Source: Effrenium voratum (lineage: Eukaryota; Sar; Dinophyceae; Suessiales; Symbiodiniaceae). From it: DNA of 64,000 nucleotides. The DNA is taken from NCBI GenBank assembly GCA_963377175.1, contig CAUJNA010000451.1, positions 1 through 64,000 of the forward strand, given 5' to 3'. The first letter of the stretch is position 1. Each line of letters starts with the position of its first letter. The position numbers and the translations under genes were made by a program. The notes beneath the pieces were generated by a model, which saw nothing but the letters and a program-made list of their open reading frames with translations, was not told where the DNA came from and did no database searches. Shown one piece after another: positions 59,401 to 64,000 of this stretch.

Positions 59401-60149
59401 AAGGTTGGACAGTGCATTGATACAGCATGTGGGCCAGGTCGATGGATTAATCGAGATAAGCAAGAGGTGTTGGAATTTGGATGGATGGGTCAGAGTTTAT
59501 TTGGACAGCATGGCAGCTTCGGCGAGCATGGCTTCTGGGATACTAAGGATAATTCTGCCGATCCGAACTCAGACAATAACCGATGTGTATCCATGCCCGC
59601 CGAAGCTTATTGAAGACTTTGGCAGTTGGCGCACATGCTCCCGAATCCAAAGGGCAGCCCCGAGCAACAACTTCTGTTTAGATAGCAAAGCCGCCGAGTA
59701 CTTGGCATCATTTTAACAGCTCTGGGCATGAGTGTGTCGAATCTGTTTGACCCCTTGCAATTCCAAAGCCATCCAGAGTGGAGGTGGGGTACCCCAATTG
59801 CCACACCACATGCTAGGTTTGCAAAGGAGGCCCCTGCTCTAGGCGATGCACCTGCGAGATGAGACGGTGGAGCGCCTGCTGAGTTTCGCGCAGTATCACA
59901 ACCTGCGGAGGCGTGGAGTTGGTGCCTTGTGCAAAACTGCTGGCGATTTTAGAGCATGTTGGTCACGAGGCTCTTGGATCTCATGTTGCTCTCTAGGGTG
60001 GCAGATCAGCACCGTTGGCGTGGGGCTTTGGTCTCAAGCTCTCGTGAGCACTTATCCGTGGAGCACCTGCACCCAGACAAAACAAGAGACTAATCACCGT
60101 TGTTCAGTTCCGTCAGAGAGCCAAGCTAGCAGCTATGCTCAGGAAGAAG
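42468..60149 (+). CDS. CAMK/CDPK-like Ser/Thr protein kinase, at least 16 exons, first mapped intron holds the LTR retrotransposon
   Basis: Exons in order: 42468-42563 (Gly-loop, VNAGGSAQVFKA), 54096-54126 (ALRAIKRIVK, the AxK lysine), 54396-54478 (EVAIMKTLDHPNIIKLFD), 55165-55190 (ETFEDDRHL), 55322-55393 (FLVLEFCKGGDVLDRVV), 55807-55839 (SAMVMRGMLSA), 56105-56171 (HRDLKPENIM), 56613-56712 (VDFGYA ... GTVEF), 57253-57290 (VAPEVLAGSYGK), 57419-57479 (CDMWSLGALCFMIISGIPPF), 57821-57867 (FGDTDAQTLRLIKEGK), 58124 to about 58169 (FIFQTSQWAEVSKGA), 58887-58919 (VDFTKRLTVTE), 59200-59262 (RVELAHEALEHPWLK), 59843-59910 and 60119-60149 (SFAQYHNLRRAKLAAML, like a CDPK junction). All catalytic residues are present, though the Gly-loop has lost two of its three glycines. 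Ten introns are GC-AG, three GT-AG; the donor after GTVEF is unresolved. No start codon was found. The frame continues into PPR repeats rather than EF hands. Confidence 0.85.
42773..42777. repeat. Target-site duplication, left (ATTGC)
   Basis: ATTGC directly precedes the 5' LTR and is repeated exactly after the 3' LTR at 53867-53871. Confidence 0.9.
42778..43033 (+). repeat. 5' LTR
   Basis: Begins AGTCAATTATC and ends CCTTTGAGT; the ends AGTCAA/TTGAGT are imperfect inverted repeats and not the usual TG...CA. Contains TTTGGCTCAAG at 42890-42900, identical to the 3' end of the dinoflagellate spliced leader. Confidence 0.95.
42949..43086 (+). promoter_or_regulatory. Long inverted repeat spanning the LTR/leader junction
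   Basis: Left arm 42949-42973 (GGTCGCAGTCACGGAGGGGT...) pairs with right arm 43062-43086, 24 of 25 bases complementary. The enclosed 88 nt contain the LTR end and the primer-binding candidate. A second small hairpin (GCGACC-TGTT-GGTCGC, 43081-43096) sits three bases before the ORF1 ATG. In the genomic RNA this would present the primer site in a loop. Confidence 0.65.
43032..43050 (+). promoter_or_regulatory. Candidate primer-binding site
   Basis: GTGGTTATCAGCCGTAACG overlaps the LTR end by two bases. Its complement reads GTTACGG-CTGATAA-CC, which has the form of a tRNA anticodon arm (7-nt loop flanked by GG and CC) more than of a tRNA 3' end. This would fit priming by a cleaved tRNA half, as known for Drosophila copia. 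The tRNA is not identified. Confidence 0.4.
43099..44394 (+). CDS. Retrotransposon ORF1a: SR-rich protein
   Basis: From ATG 43099 (MEVGPHRGTRGGKG) the N-terminal 75 residues include VVDEYKRQNRRFRWIRFADA and look globular. Then follow Ser/Pro linkers and RS-dipeptide blocks (RERSTQRSRSPSPRRSRSPS) like splicing-factor SR domains. The frame looks real to about 44092 (YSSDEDPPQ) and then turns into a run-out that ends at 44394, while the -1 frame takes over as ORF1b. No known Gag or Pol domain is present; the role is unknown, perhaps RNA binding. Confidence 0.65.
   Translation: MEVGPHRGTRGGKGPRARLYNTLQQIVVDEYKRQNRRFRWIRFADASKQQVEALFSWRESLDSWHLWNFDQEAFDVIQAADNAYQQRLALVETTGVVLPQGVPSQDQAAASGAAGASSSAADWLRPPTPPSASSWLQDSRTPLPRIRPSAEERQAAKSTLRGVYAKAAETRRESSRERSTQRSRSPSPRRSRSPSTSPRRGPTAAAPVEPRAHSVEPALAREGRPSRTSLATRPIVLAPQNSIYPVTRFDEHGTWVLVREASQPREAAPRRRAQRTSGQLRQADPYLLADETWRDPPRRSSTSSRSRSPDRRPAPAETFRLDAYSSDEDPPQTWSPSGRAGQHTCLGAFTRRRLTPSPSRFTAEESGQFNRRPQRPLPRSFSAASHRCPRRTPRQFLQRLQRQTSRGSHRQGPDLRFGLRVHSGTRHLREA
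44028..45140 (+). CDS. Retrotransposon ORF1b: Pro-rich linker plus HAD-like phosphatase domain
   Basis: The frame opens after a TGA at 44025-44027 and contains no ATG, so it must be reached from ORF1a by a -1 shift (or an indel separates them). After a Pro-rich linker the C-terminal 180 residues carry HAD landmarks. These are VVALDWHGVLD (nucleophile Asp at 44619; the usual +2 Asp is His), FIVLSF (motif II Ser), GGKADAL (motif III Lys) and HALIDDTASIVREA (motif IV Asp pair at 44907-44912), then GIAAFRNY as in HAD enzymes. HAD enzymes hydrolyse phosphate esters through an aspartyl-phosphate. The Asp-to-His change may alter or abolish activity. I know of no standard copia element with such a domain. 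Confidence 0.75.
   Translation, partial: PPPGACGNLPPRRLQLGRGPTANLESIRTGRSAYVPRRVYEAPTHSEPIALHSRRIGAVQPPPPKAAPKVIFGSKPPLPKEDPKAVSPAPAKADIPRKSPPRARSPVRTQSAFGYKAPPRGLNKAEPRSKSSSNPPQFGYIVKPPPPQVVQAAAASAATPEAGTRFRSPPRRAPPAPPPPPPPPGRPVPPKELVVALDWHGVLDVGQQGPHLNPEVIRHLVQFAADYAPINFIVLSFVGRAASEYRRREFQVALEHARATSGLTFSAIKIVHERLGRGGKADALQGLGVHALIDDTASIVREAQKTGIAAFRNYPHFGPGGFGNALENLGEFIESRNRQFIPAARGLHPSQYLEELHRSASQLPASRVLR
45338..45408 (+). repeat. 37-bp tandem duplication in the ORF1-ORF2 gap
   Basis: ATTTTCTTGAGTGGCTCACT... occurs at 45338-45371 and 45375-45408, 33 of 34 bases identical. It lies in a 371-nt non-coding gap between the ORF1b stop and the ORF2 ATG. Confidence 0.9.
45512..46699 (+). CDS. Retrotransposon ORF2: coiled-coil Gag-like protein
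   Basis: From ATG 45512 (MASTGLSPPSEPRSRS) a Pro/Ser-rich N-terminus leads into about 170 residues of Ala/Gln/Glu-rich heptad-like sequence (for example AQQAVQTAQQSEAQARQLIE). This is a long coiled coil suited to self-assembly. A Ser/Pro/Gly linker follows. The frame ends ATG-TGA at 46694-46699, overlapping ORF3 by 28 nt in the -1 frame. It probably forms the N-terminal part of Gag. Confidence 0.75.
   Translation: MASTGLSPPSEPRSRSTPNRDSEPDDPDLAMVPAVMSTVRTSTPQRAAQTRPSSPPSGPIVSEPTSSEASPAIQFPSQGSQLPDPMTNVPAAAFIAGAAVQQAHRASDLAAQAANHALHQQQAADQARQEAGWIRERAVREVSDVRVQAAQLASQAQQAVQTAQQSEAQARQLIEQTRQEALGHVENARQVVNATQQDAQQEVQRIVQEAQQAILQREQTIASQEHTIRGLSQENSVMHQRLGDLERVVAQLTQQARATPVPMQESPPKAASIAETATETSAAKASSQGTVPPGTHQPVGAPQVSSSQDASGVAASSQGNAFTSTIPDPPCGSVQSSGLGHDAPADSRDPGGGATSQHLVGHSAVLGAASSVGDAAPGASRTSGLGRDGQGIKPM
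46672..47925 (+). CDS. Retrotransposon ORF3: Gag capsid-like with zinc knuckle
   Basis: The frame opens after TAG 46669-46671; its first ATG is 46726, 27 nt after the ORF2 stop. A short coiled segment and Pro-rich linker precede CRVCGGSHEDTDC (CX2CX3HX4C), a one-residue-short zinc knuckle. Then comes a helical capsid-like region of about 250 residues (LKDLVLPSPPENAGQARGFV, WAQACMSSTEQELVADKRF, LFDHLLDELEKC). The knuckle before the capsid-like part is the reverse of the usual order. It ends DKPKKK-TAA; the +1 frame continues as ORF4. Translation may come from -1 frameshifting out of ORF2 or from reinitiation. Confidence 0.75.
   Translation, partial: RRSRDQADVRVQVTALAEMVQQLSQLVANQVAPPPPPPAAPPPVPPIPLFGAPPPPKAGNGTHVPPVPITMLGGLYSSSPQAPSAASSDTSSDSNGDDDTPQCRVCGGSHEDTDCPYLTMNGGGGGGGGPGQFPNADPSQAADPSVGMTVTDHATHEESVVRVKDLKDLVLPSPPENAGQARGFVNQVLMAIGRLQKTPGDEVYQWAQACMSSTEQELVADKRFPRLDREIAAKLLKTCRKGKFGLLFQNMVEQERISSGGMPVGRIMLRAIFKHFQLERGRLGTLGGRNLLKLSLAGPSLADLDAFREKYVYVLTAIPVAEQPRETTLFDHLLDELEKCTALKPKVEKAREAPFGSHRRKPEWLWSKVDLALELHQDKRNRDEFDKSLQIKPAVMSQGNNSNAMPAASSEDKPKKK
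47819..53458 (+). CDS. Retrotransposon ORF4: copia-type Pol polyprotein
   Basis: Numbering from ATG 47819, 1879 residues. A Lys-rich start runs into a CCCH finger, C107-X7-C115-X4-C120-X3-H124. Aspartic protease: WLWDTAAGRHLIG, catalytic D172. Integrase: H385-X3-H389 with C396-X2-C399, then D434, D503 (MDAAGE) and E534 (VLERD). Residues 844-925 hold the extra DFW...R-H...LF-P...WTG-T-F domain. Reverse transcriptase: GRIVYRGD near 1372, D1425 (TADAIKAY), YVDD at 1514-1517. RNase H: YVDADFAGE (D1706), TEAE (E1750), EDNQA (D1786), ADIFTKALP. All catalytic acids are present, so the protein could be active. Upstream frame joins Gag by a +1 shift near AAGAAGTAAG at 47915-47925. Confidence 0.93.
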   Translation: MSLTKVFKSSQPLCPRGIILMPCPQQAAKTSPRRSKKSKKDKSADQQTPAAPAPKVKAPKPPPPKANAAPAPKGKGKGGSNDNLTPRSKAISKTATMTAAEKAKMPCMFYAYNSCKAKQCAFLHSDSNKYTGPKPKSLLSPPPPKASAAVAQLIPAMASVASDDNRISWLWDTAAGRHLIGRQALNSNMIKCVRESSTPVGFATGGGAQQGTTSLGFEDSRVIPAEEQVYVLRDCPPAQSIGKTVMDQGHLFIWDPRENVPYLVPPKDISRCKINVPRNARINASRVVEYVPQYDEVVKPKLAESSTHLWPIEAAAMSAAEDDVVSLCDDSCQASDEGEIDQVPVNMLAAEEAPPPEDELPLIAFGDGDPTHDTALKEQAKSPEHMRSHFPKNPFCKVCSISKTTSARVAHKKDARSDDKVDVPTAPFQQLATDSVILAMGDEHLGVGFGGIKSHHVVRDVFSGVRLAYPVSRRDTQAHVKNFRQFMGLRATDSPPTCLVKMDAAGELEGAAHEVGLVPETSLPNRWPHNTVLERDIREEKECCRSIHMQSGLPYSLHTFSYPFACLSMSFDRPAPFSPGKTQWEALTKEKFQGKRCCFGQLVWYRTKTPGKRTLDPNMAPALFLGWRIDPGLRYRNVVKVMDYEAFRKDGSISVHDVPEPELFVEDGPPSFPIAAAADRALHGGKTEGSDPPPMPLREAPFGAPPTPSAVKSKSVYITVERIIKFKETPGCRACTGHSKIHSAECKKRFSELVSADRAEAAAKSAAKTESKEPIPIVHTEGDEELARAIHASEHGEDPKPAVSAEDVAHEFDAAEAGEPAPSRPGGSFFDTAPATAATSQGEDFWVFKENANCLVRYHIMPRQNLFTPKEVEDCPVSPERFTAARTTRAVFQGGKADNIHDGWFGSRPNRSLGDAWTGFTVFKLKPIQSDCVITTGAAVMLDSVPPTPLTDASKNGRPNTLPIFGMPCSAEVEAPQRKQFEVGNHRARKKQARIDKLPVMFEYACSPESNMGRVFEGLGIPHVRLAKEFIDLSTAEGEIQLQSQIEGCDKPNLWAAIPCTSGSAWQRLNKAKLGSQFKKKLKQKVRESRELFSRFRRHAETVLHQGGSVSFEWPRDCDSWARDDVSAFFREYAHVFTPATFHGCALGLKDSNGYPIKKPWKVMTSNSTLASALGAFKCPHEKGYKHSLAAGNKTAKTAFYPEGMCLTVARALYPTVQPVVPAMPVQVPLPLDHREREQQLKHISPLSGLEDIGVAVESDEKCHNILEQVLDVENLIAHSLGQVTEKKDPEITAMVTRLLSRAEMLASPEALEAVRLEATGLEKAGAWDLNSVREYDQVAAEARRSSIKVHFGQLMSLASVKFAELAKHLQKMKGRIVYRGDCAKDEHGAAAVYQELGANPTSVQGLNNCLAYGSLPGNSTTTADAIKAYVQALLKSKYQTWITLPPELRPRWWRERFVKPVVLLVKALYGHPDAGGLWEAHLKGFISELGGREVAEFPGNFWFKESGLLLSTYVDDLTLAGPSHLHKDFWEKLTRLVDIEPPEDIYRVLGRNHLLIDAPKDPTEPDLNAAMGRLKGGMAFDMRDYARQTVALYLEVAQLKSEKLRDATTPFCPAGSLDPADDALEGELGFAACRVLMKALWLGRLARPDLVKPIGDLASFVQKWSRNCDKQLHRLVCYINSTVNSTLVGTVQDSTEDLHLSLYVDADFAGERDAKSTSGGFLILSGPHTHFPLAWVSKRQTSVSRSTTEAEIVSLAYSLYQEALPALSLWELILDRPFHLKIHEDNQATILVARKGFSSKLRCVQRTHKVNLACIAEQLESEHISIEYVQTDMQSADIFTKALPPNKWDHAIRLLGIRVDLPEKLEDVRESRAAKAAA
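53603..53610 (+). other. Polypurine tract
   Basis: GAGGGGGG directly abuts the 3' LTR, the normal place for plus-strand priming. Confidence 0.8.
53611..53866 (+). repeat. 3' LTR
   Basis: 255 of 256 bases identical to the 5' LTR (C at 53820 for T at 42987). Confidence 0.95.
53867..53871. repeat. Target-site duplication, right (ATTGC)
   Basis: Exact match to 42773-42777. Confidence 0.9.
56399..56501. repeat. (CT)n then (GCTC)n microsatellite in a kinase intron
   Basis: About 70 bp of CT dinucleotides followed by eight GCTC units; lies between the HRDLKPEN and DFG exons. Confidence 0.95.
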
Positions 60150-60227
60150 GTGCAAACACAATTCAAAAAGCACCAGTGCTGGCTCGGACGACGTACGCGT
60201 TTCGAGGCCTTACTTCTTGTCTTGCAG

Positions 60228-63200
60228 TGTGGCTCGAGCCCTCGACCAGACGTTCCAATGCAACGAATCCCCCCCACCCCCCCGACGATCGTTGAGTACA
60301 CCAAGGCCATCGCGGCTTGCAAGAAGGGGCGCCAGTGGCAACATGCCTTGGCGCTCCTGGGCGAAGCAAAGGCAAGCCGCTTGGAGCCCAACGTCATCAC
60401 TTTCAACGCCACCATCACGGCCTGTGAGAAGGCCGCCCAGTGGCAGCAGGCGCTGCTTTTGCTCCGGGAGCTACACGCGACGCGTGTGGCTGACGTCATC
60501 AGCTACAACGCGGCCATCAGCGCCTGCGGCCAGGCGGCGCAGTGGCAGAGGGGCCTTCTGCTGCTGGGCTGCGCCCAAGGCGGTGGAGTGCAGGTGGATG
60601 TCATCACCTGCAATGCGGCCGCCAGTGCCTGTGAGCGGGCCGCGGAATGGCAGCAGGCCGGGGGGTGTCAGAGTGCAAACCTGGGCTTGACATGGGCCTA
60701 ATCAGGGCGCCGCGCGTTTGTTTGTATTTTTTTCACCGCTCAACAGCAACAGGTCATTTGTCTCAAGATCAAGGGGATTCTTTGAATGGATGGGCTTTGT
60801 GGGCTCCCTTTCATGCCAGCAATTTGAGGACTTTGCGTTGTTCACGAGTGCGCAGGCAGTGGGGCTGCTGCAGACGTTCGATGATTTGCAGCTGGAGGCA
60901 GACTTGGTGTCTTGCAACGTGGTCATCAGCGCCTGTGCCAAGGCGTCGGCAGGGATTAGGTCACATGTCTTCTTCAAAACGTGGAATGCAGCAGTGGTGC
61001 CCTCTACTCTTGACACGATCCCTGAAGTGGGTGAGAATCACACCTCGTTTGGGCGATGACAATTTTTGGCTTGAGTGCTTTGGGGCCAAATTCAAGCAGC
61101 TTGGGGTCAACTAAGCCTGCAAATGACCCTCGCTCGTTATTTAAGAGCCCTTTCAAGGCAGGCCAAAGGACGCCGCACCTTTGATCTTCAGTTTCCGTGC
61201 AAGTGAGTCATCGTGCTTTGGAACTCTTCTGTTGTGTCTTTTTGGAGGTCCCTAAAATCTGAGACAAACTTGCGTTACAGCCCACTAATGACAGGGTGAA
61301 CTCCACCGGGGGGAAGCTGTAAGTGGGTTATAGTCCATGGTTGTCAGTAACTTACGCAGTCAAACGGTAGCCGGGGGCCGAAGGGAGTCTTGATTAACCC
61401 CATCCCCGAGTTGGGTCCCCAAAATGGGGGCGTCTTCCTTCGGTCTTCAAGGCCGCCAACAAAGGGTCAAAAAAGACGCGTCGGGCGTCGGCCGGCGTCG
61501 GGCGTGAGGCGAGGGCCTGGGACTCGGCGCTGCGTCTGCTGGGCGCCGCGGAGCGCCGCGGCCTGGCGCCGGACGTGGTGACCTTCGGGGCCGCCGTGGG
61601 CGCCGTGTCCTGGCGCCAGGCGGCGGATGGGCGGAGAGGGGGGGGGGGGGCACCCGGGTGCCAGGGAAGAGGGCGGGGAAGTTTTTTGGGCAGAAGGCGT
61701 GGGAGTTTGGCAGGATTGGCCGTAAAAGAGGGGAGTTTCGGCTCTTTTTCATAGTTTTCGGTTGGCGAGCTTTCTTTTTGAAGCTTGTTGAGCGACGAGA
61801 AGAGCTAAGACTCTTGGCCGAGGCTCAAGTGACAATCTACTCCAGTATTTCATCCCTGGTTTTGCCACAGCACGATGACGGGTGGGGACTTCTATGTTTA
61901 GCCAGGCAAAGGGCACGCTTTTCACGACGGAGCTTTAGGCATTTGGATTTTGGGGTTTATTTAGGCCCTTCAGATTTGCCATGATCAAAAACTGCGATGA
62001 GCTTGAAAGGTTCCAGCACTACACTAGGCCTGTATCAAACCCGACCACCCAGACCCACGGACCGGTTGTACTTGCATTCCCCCAAACACAACGCGCGCAC
62101 ACACACACACACAATATTTCCCCCAAAGAAAGACAGACCCATATCACTTAGAAAGTCATCATGTTCACGGCATGTTTCTGCCATTCACAGCCCCGAGTTT
62201 CTTTACTCACCTCATGGCATTTGGCAAGGCGCTGGCGCTGCTGGAGGCCAGCCTGGCCTTGGGCCCGGACGCGGTGGTCTTCGGCACCGCGGTGAGCGCC
62301 TGCGAGCGCTCCGCGCCCGCGCGCTGGGACGTGGCGCTGGCGCTGCTGGCGCAAACCCAGGCGCTGCGCCTGGAGGCGCGAGTGGCCGCTCGGCGAGTGG
62401 CCGGCCGGAAAGCGGGAGGGGGGGGGGCAAAGCAGTGGATGGAAACGGGCCTCTTAAGGGTTCTGCCTTCTGGAAGTTGAGAGATTTCCGGTGCTTTCTT
62501 GGGGGGGCGGGGTTCTGCGGTTGATTCTCAACGCCCAAAGGGGAGTTCTGAACATGTTGAACAGTATTTTGTGCAGACTCTCTACATAGGGGGGGGGCCA
62601 GAGTTATCCTTGTGACTTCCCAAATCGCAAGCCAAACCCATTTCTGTTTCGGTTTCTGTGGCATTCCTTTTTGGAAAACCCCAGGTTTCCCGTTAAACCC
62701 ATACACCAGCCAGCCCCTTCGGCCCCCAGTCTTGACCATGGCTTATGTGGTTGAAATATTTCTCAATTATGTGGTTGAAATATTTCTCAAATCTCTGTGG
62801 GTGTTTCCACCCACTGCCGGAGCTCTCTGATCAATCCACCCGCCCCCACTCTCCGACGGAAGGGTTCGGCTTCGTCCGTTCGGTGAGGCGGACGCCATCA
62901 CCTGCAGCGCGGCGGTGAGCGCCTGCGAGAAGGCCTCCGAGTGGCAGCGGGCCTTGCAGGCGATTCACCCGATCGATCGCTTTGTTTTTTTTTCCTTCTC
63001 GGATCGAAGCGAAAACAAGGAGAAGCCGGGGGGATGTCTGCTTTTTTCACGGTGGTTGGGGCAAGTTTTCGTTTTGTTTTGGGGTGTGTTTCTTTTTGGT
63101 TCTGGTCATTTTTGGTAGGGGGCTGCGAAAAACACAGCTTTTTGCCATCAAGCCAAGGGTTGGAAAGGGAAGCGCACTGATAAATGTAGGTGAAGAGGAT

Positions 63201-63492
63201 TGGAACGAAGAAGCTTGGCGCTTAGGGCAGTGAGGATCTGACCTGCGCATCATTCCAGGAACGCCGCTTTGTTCCCCCAAGTGATGGGTTTTGATTGTGG
63301 GGCATCCCGCTTTGGCGGTGGGTCAAAACCGATGGTACCATTTTGGGGTTTTCGGTGCACCACCCATTCTAGTCCATAGTGGGGATTCCGATGGCGAGCG
63401 CGTAGGTGCTCCGAGCCGACCTCGACGTGGCGAACGTGGTGACCTACAGCGCAGCCATCAGCGCCTGTGAGAAGGCGGCGGAGTGGCGGACG
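60228..63492 (+). CDS. Pentatricopeptide-repeat (PPR) region, at least six exons, continuing past the last one seen
   Basis: PPR proteins bind single-stranded RNA, usually in plastids or mitochondria, one base per repeat. Exon 60228-60656 holds three and a half repeats (VEYTKAIAACKKGRQW, VITFNATITACEKAAQW, VISYNAAISACGQAAQW, VITCNAAASACERAAEW). Further exons continue the array: 60856-60948 (LVSCNVVISACAKAS), 61509-61619 (VVTFGAAVGAVSWRQ), 62229-62375 (AVVFGTAVSACERSAPARW), 62888-62950 (AITCSAAVSACEKASEWQR), 63406-63492 (VVTYSAAISACEKAAEW). All donors are GC and the first four introns join in phase 0 at the same point of the repeat, before Ala-Leu. A half-repeat is missing between the last two exons. 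The frame is open upstream into the kinase junction segment (ATG 60135), and a separate start at ATG 60258 is also possible. A GC donor at 63493-63494 implies more exons beyond. Confidence 0.85.
63314..63392 (-). mobile_element. MITE copy 3 (one end)
   Basis: GGCGGTGGGTCAAAAC at the left end matches the TIR of the 18263-18375 element in 15 of 16 bases. ACCATTTTGGGG, GGTGCACCACCCATT and GTGGGGATTCC follow in the reversed order expected. The other TIR is lost; the element ends about 13 bp before a PPR exon. Confidence 0.65.
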
Positions 63493-63614
63493 GCGCCTCG
63501 GCTTTTGCCTTCTCCGCGCTTTGTATGTTGTGCTACCACGTGGCTGGCTCTTTTGTTGGGATGGCTTTTTTCCCGAAAGCATCGCGAAGGGTTCTTCCGT
63601 GCGGAGCCCTTGGA

Positions 63615-64000
63615 CAAGTTACATAGAGCCCAAGTTACATAGAGCCAAGTTACATAGAGCCAAGTTACATAGAGCCAAGTTACGTAGAGCCAAGTTACAT
63701 AGAGCCCAAGTTACATAGAGCCAAGTTACATAGAGCCAAGTTACATAGAGCCAAGTTACATAGAGCCAAGTTACATAGAGCCAAGTTACATAGAGCCAAG
63801 TTACATAGAGCCAAGTTACATAGAGCCAAGTTACATAGAGCCAAGTTACATAGAGCCAAGTTACATAGAGCCAAGTTACATAGAGCCAAGTTACATAGCC
63901 AAGTTACATAGAGCCAAGTTACATAGAGCCAAGTTACATAGAGCCAAGTTACATAGAGCCAAGTTACATAGAGCCAAGTTACATAGAGCCAAGTTACATA
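63615..64000. repeat. 15-bp tandem satellite, CAAGTTACATAGAGC
   Basis: About 25 units, nearly identical, running off the end of the window. A few carry an extra C, one lacks AGAG and one reads TACGTAG. The long Leu-Ala-Leu-Cys-Asn frames across it are repeat artefacts. Confidence 0.97.

Overview
The window looks like nuclear DNA of a dinoflagellate, most likely a symbiodiniacean or a close relative. Coding sequence is chopped into very short exons (often 25-100 nt). Most introns I could place exactly begin with GC rather than GT and end with AG, often inside an AG|GC context. The PPR repeats carry the SACEKA-EWQ consensus common in these algae. A fungal/algal-type EF-3 and copia elements with unusual Pol proteins are present. 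Every gene I can support lies on the + strand, as in dinoflagellate unidirectional gene blocks. Most open frames on either strand are shadows or noise, and exons had to be found by reading protein motifs across splice sites.

Layout. 1-5.7 kb: mostly featureless, ending in an exon coding 11 GDF(M/S)K repeats. 6-13.3 kb: an EF-3-like ABC ATPase (second ABC domain with its chromodomain insert) in about a dozen exons, with several catalytic motifs eroded. 14.7-22.8 kb: acidic leucine-rich exons and a GNAT acetyltransferase whose two recognisable exons are 5 kb apart, separated by repeat-filled DNA. 23.2-24.1 kb: an intronless secreted Thr/Ser-rich protein. 24.6-38.8 kb: scattered exons, one with a GYF-like motif, and an antisense copia relic. 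38.8-40.8 kb: an intronless full-length PRMT7-type arginine methyltransferase. 42.5-63.5 kb: a CAMK/CDPK-like kinase gene followed in the same reading frame by PPR repeats. 63.6 kb to the end: a 15-bp satellite.

The most striking object is an 11,089-bp LTR retrotransposon (42778-53866) in the first mapped intron of the kinase gene. It has a 5-bp target duplication (ATTGC), LTRs differing at one base in 256, non-TG/CA ends and a complete copia-type Pol. Its extra 5' ORF ends in a HAD-phosphatase-like domain. Pol also carries, between integrase and reverse transcriptase, a small domain that is recognisably the same as the C-terminal domain of the secreted protein at 23.2-24.1 kb.

Method limits: exon borders come from reading codons against AG/GC/GT sites and protein-family memory. 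No alignment, splice model or transcript was available, and exons without recognisable motifs are surely missed.
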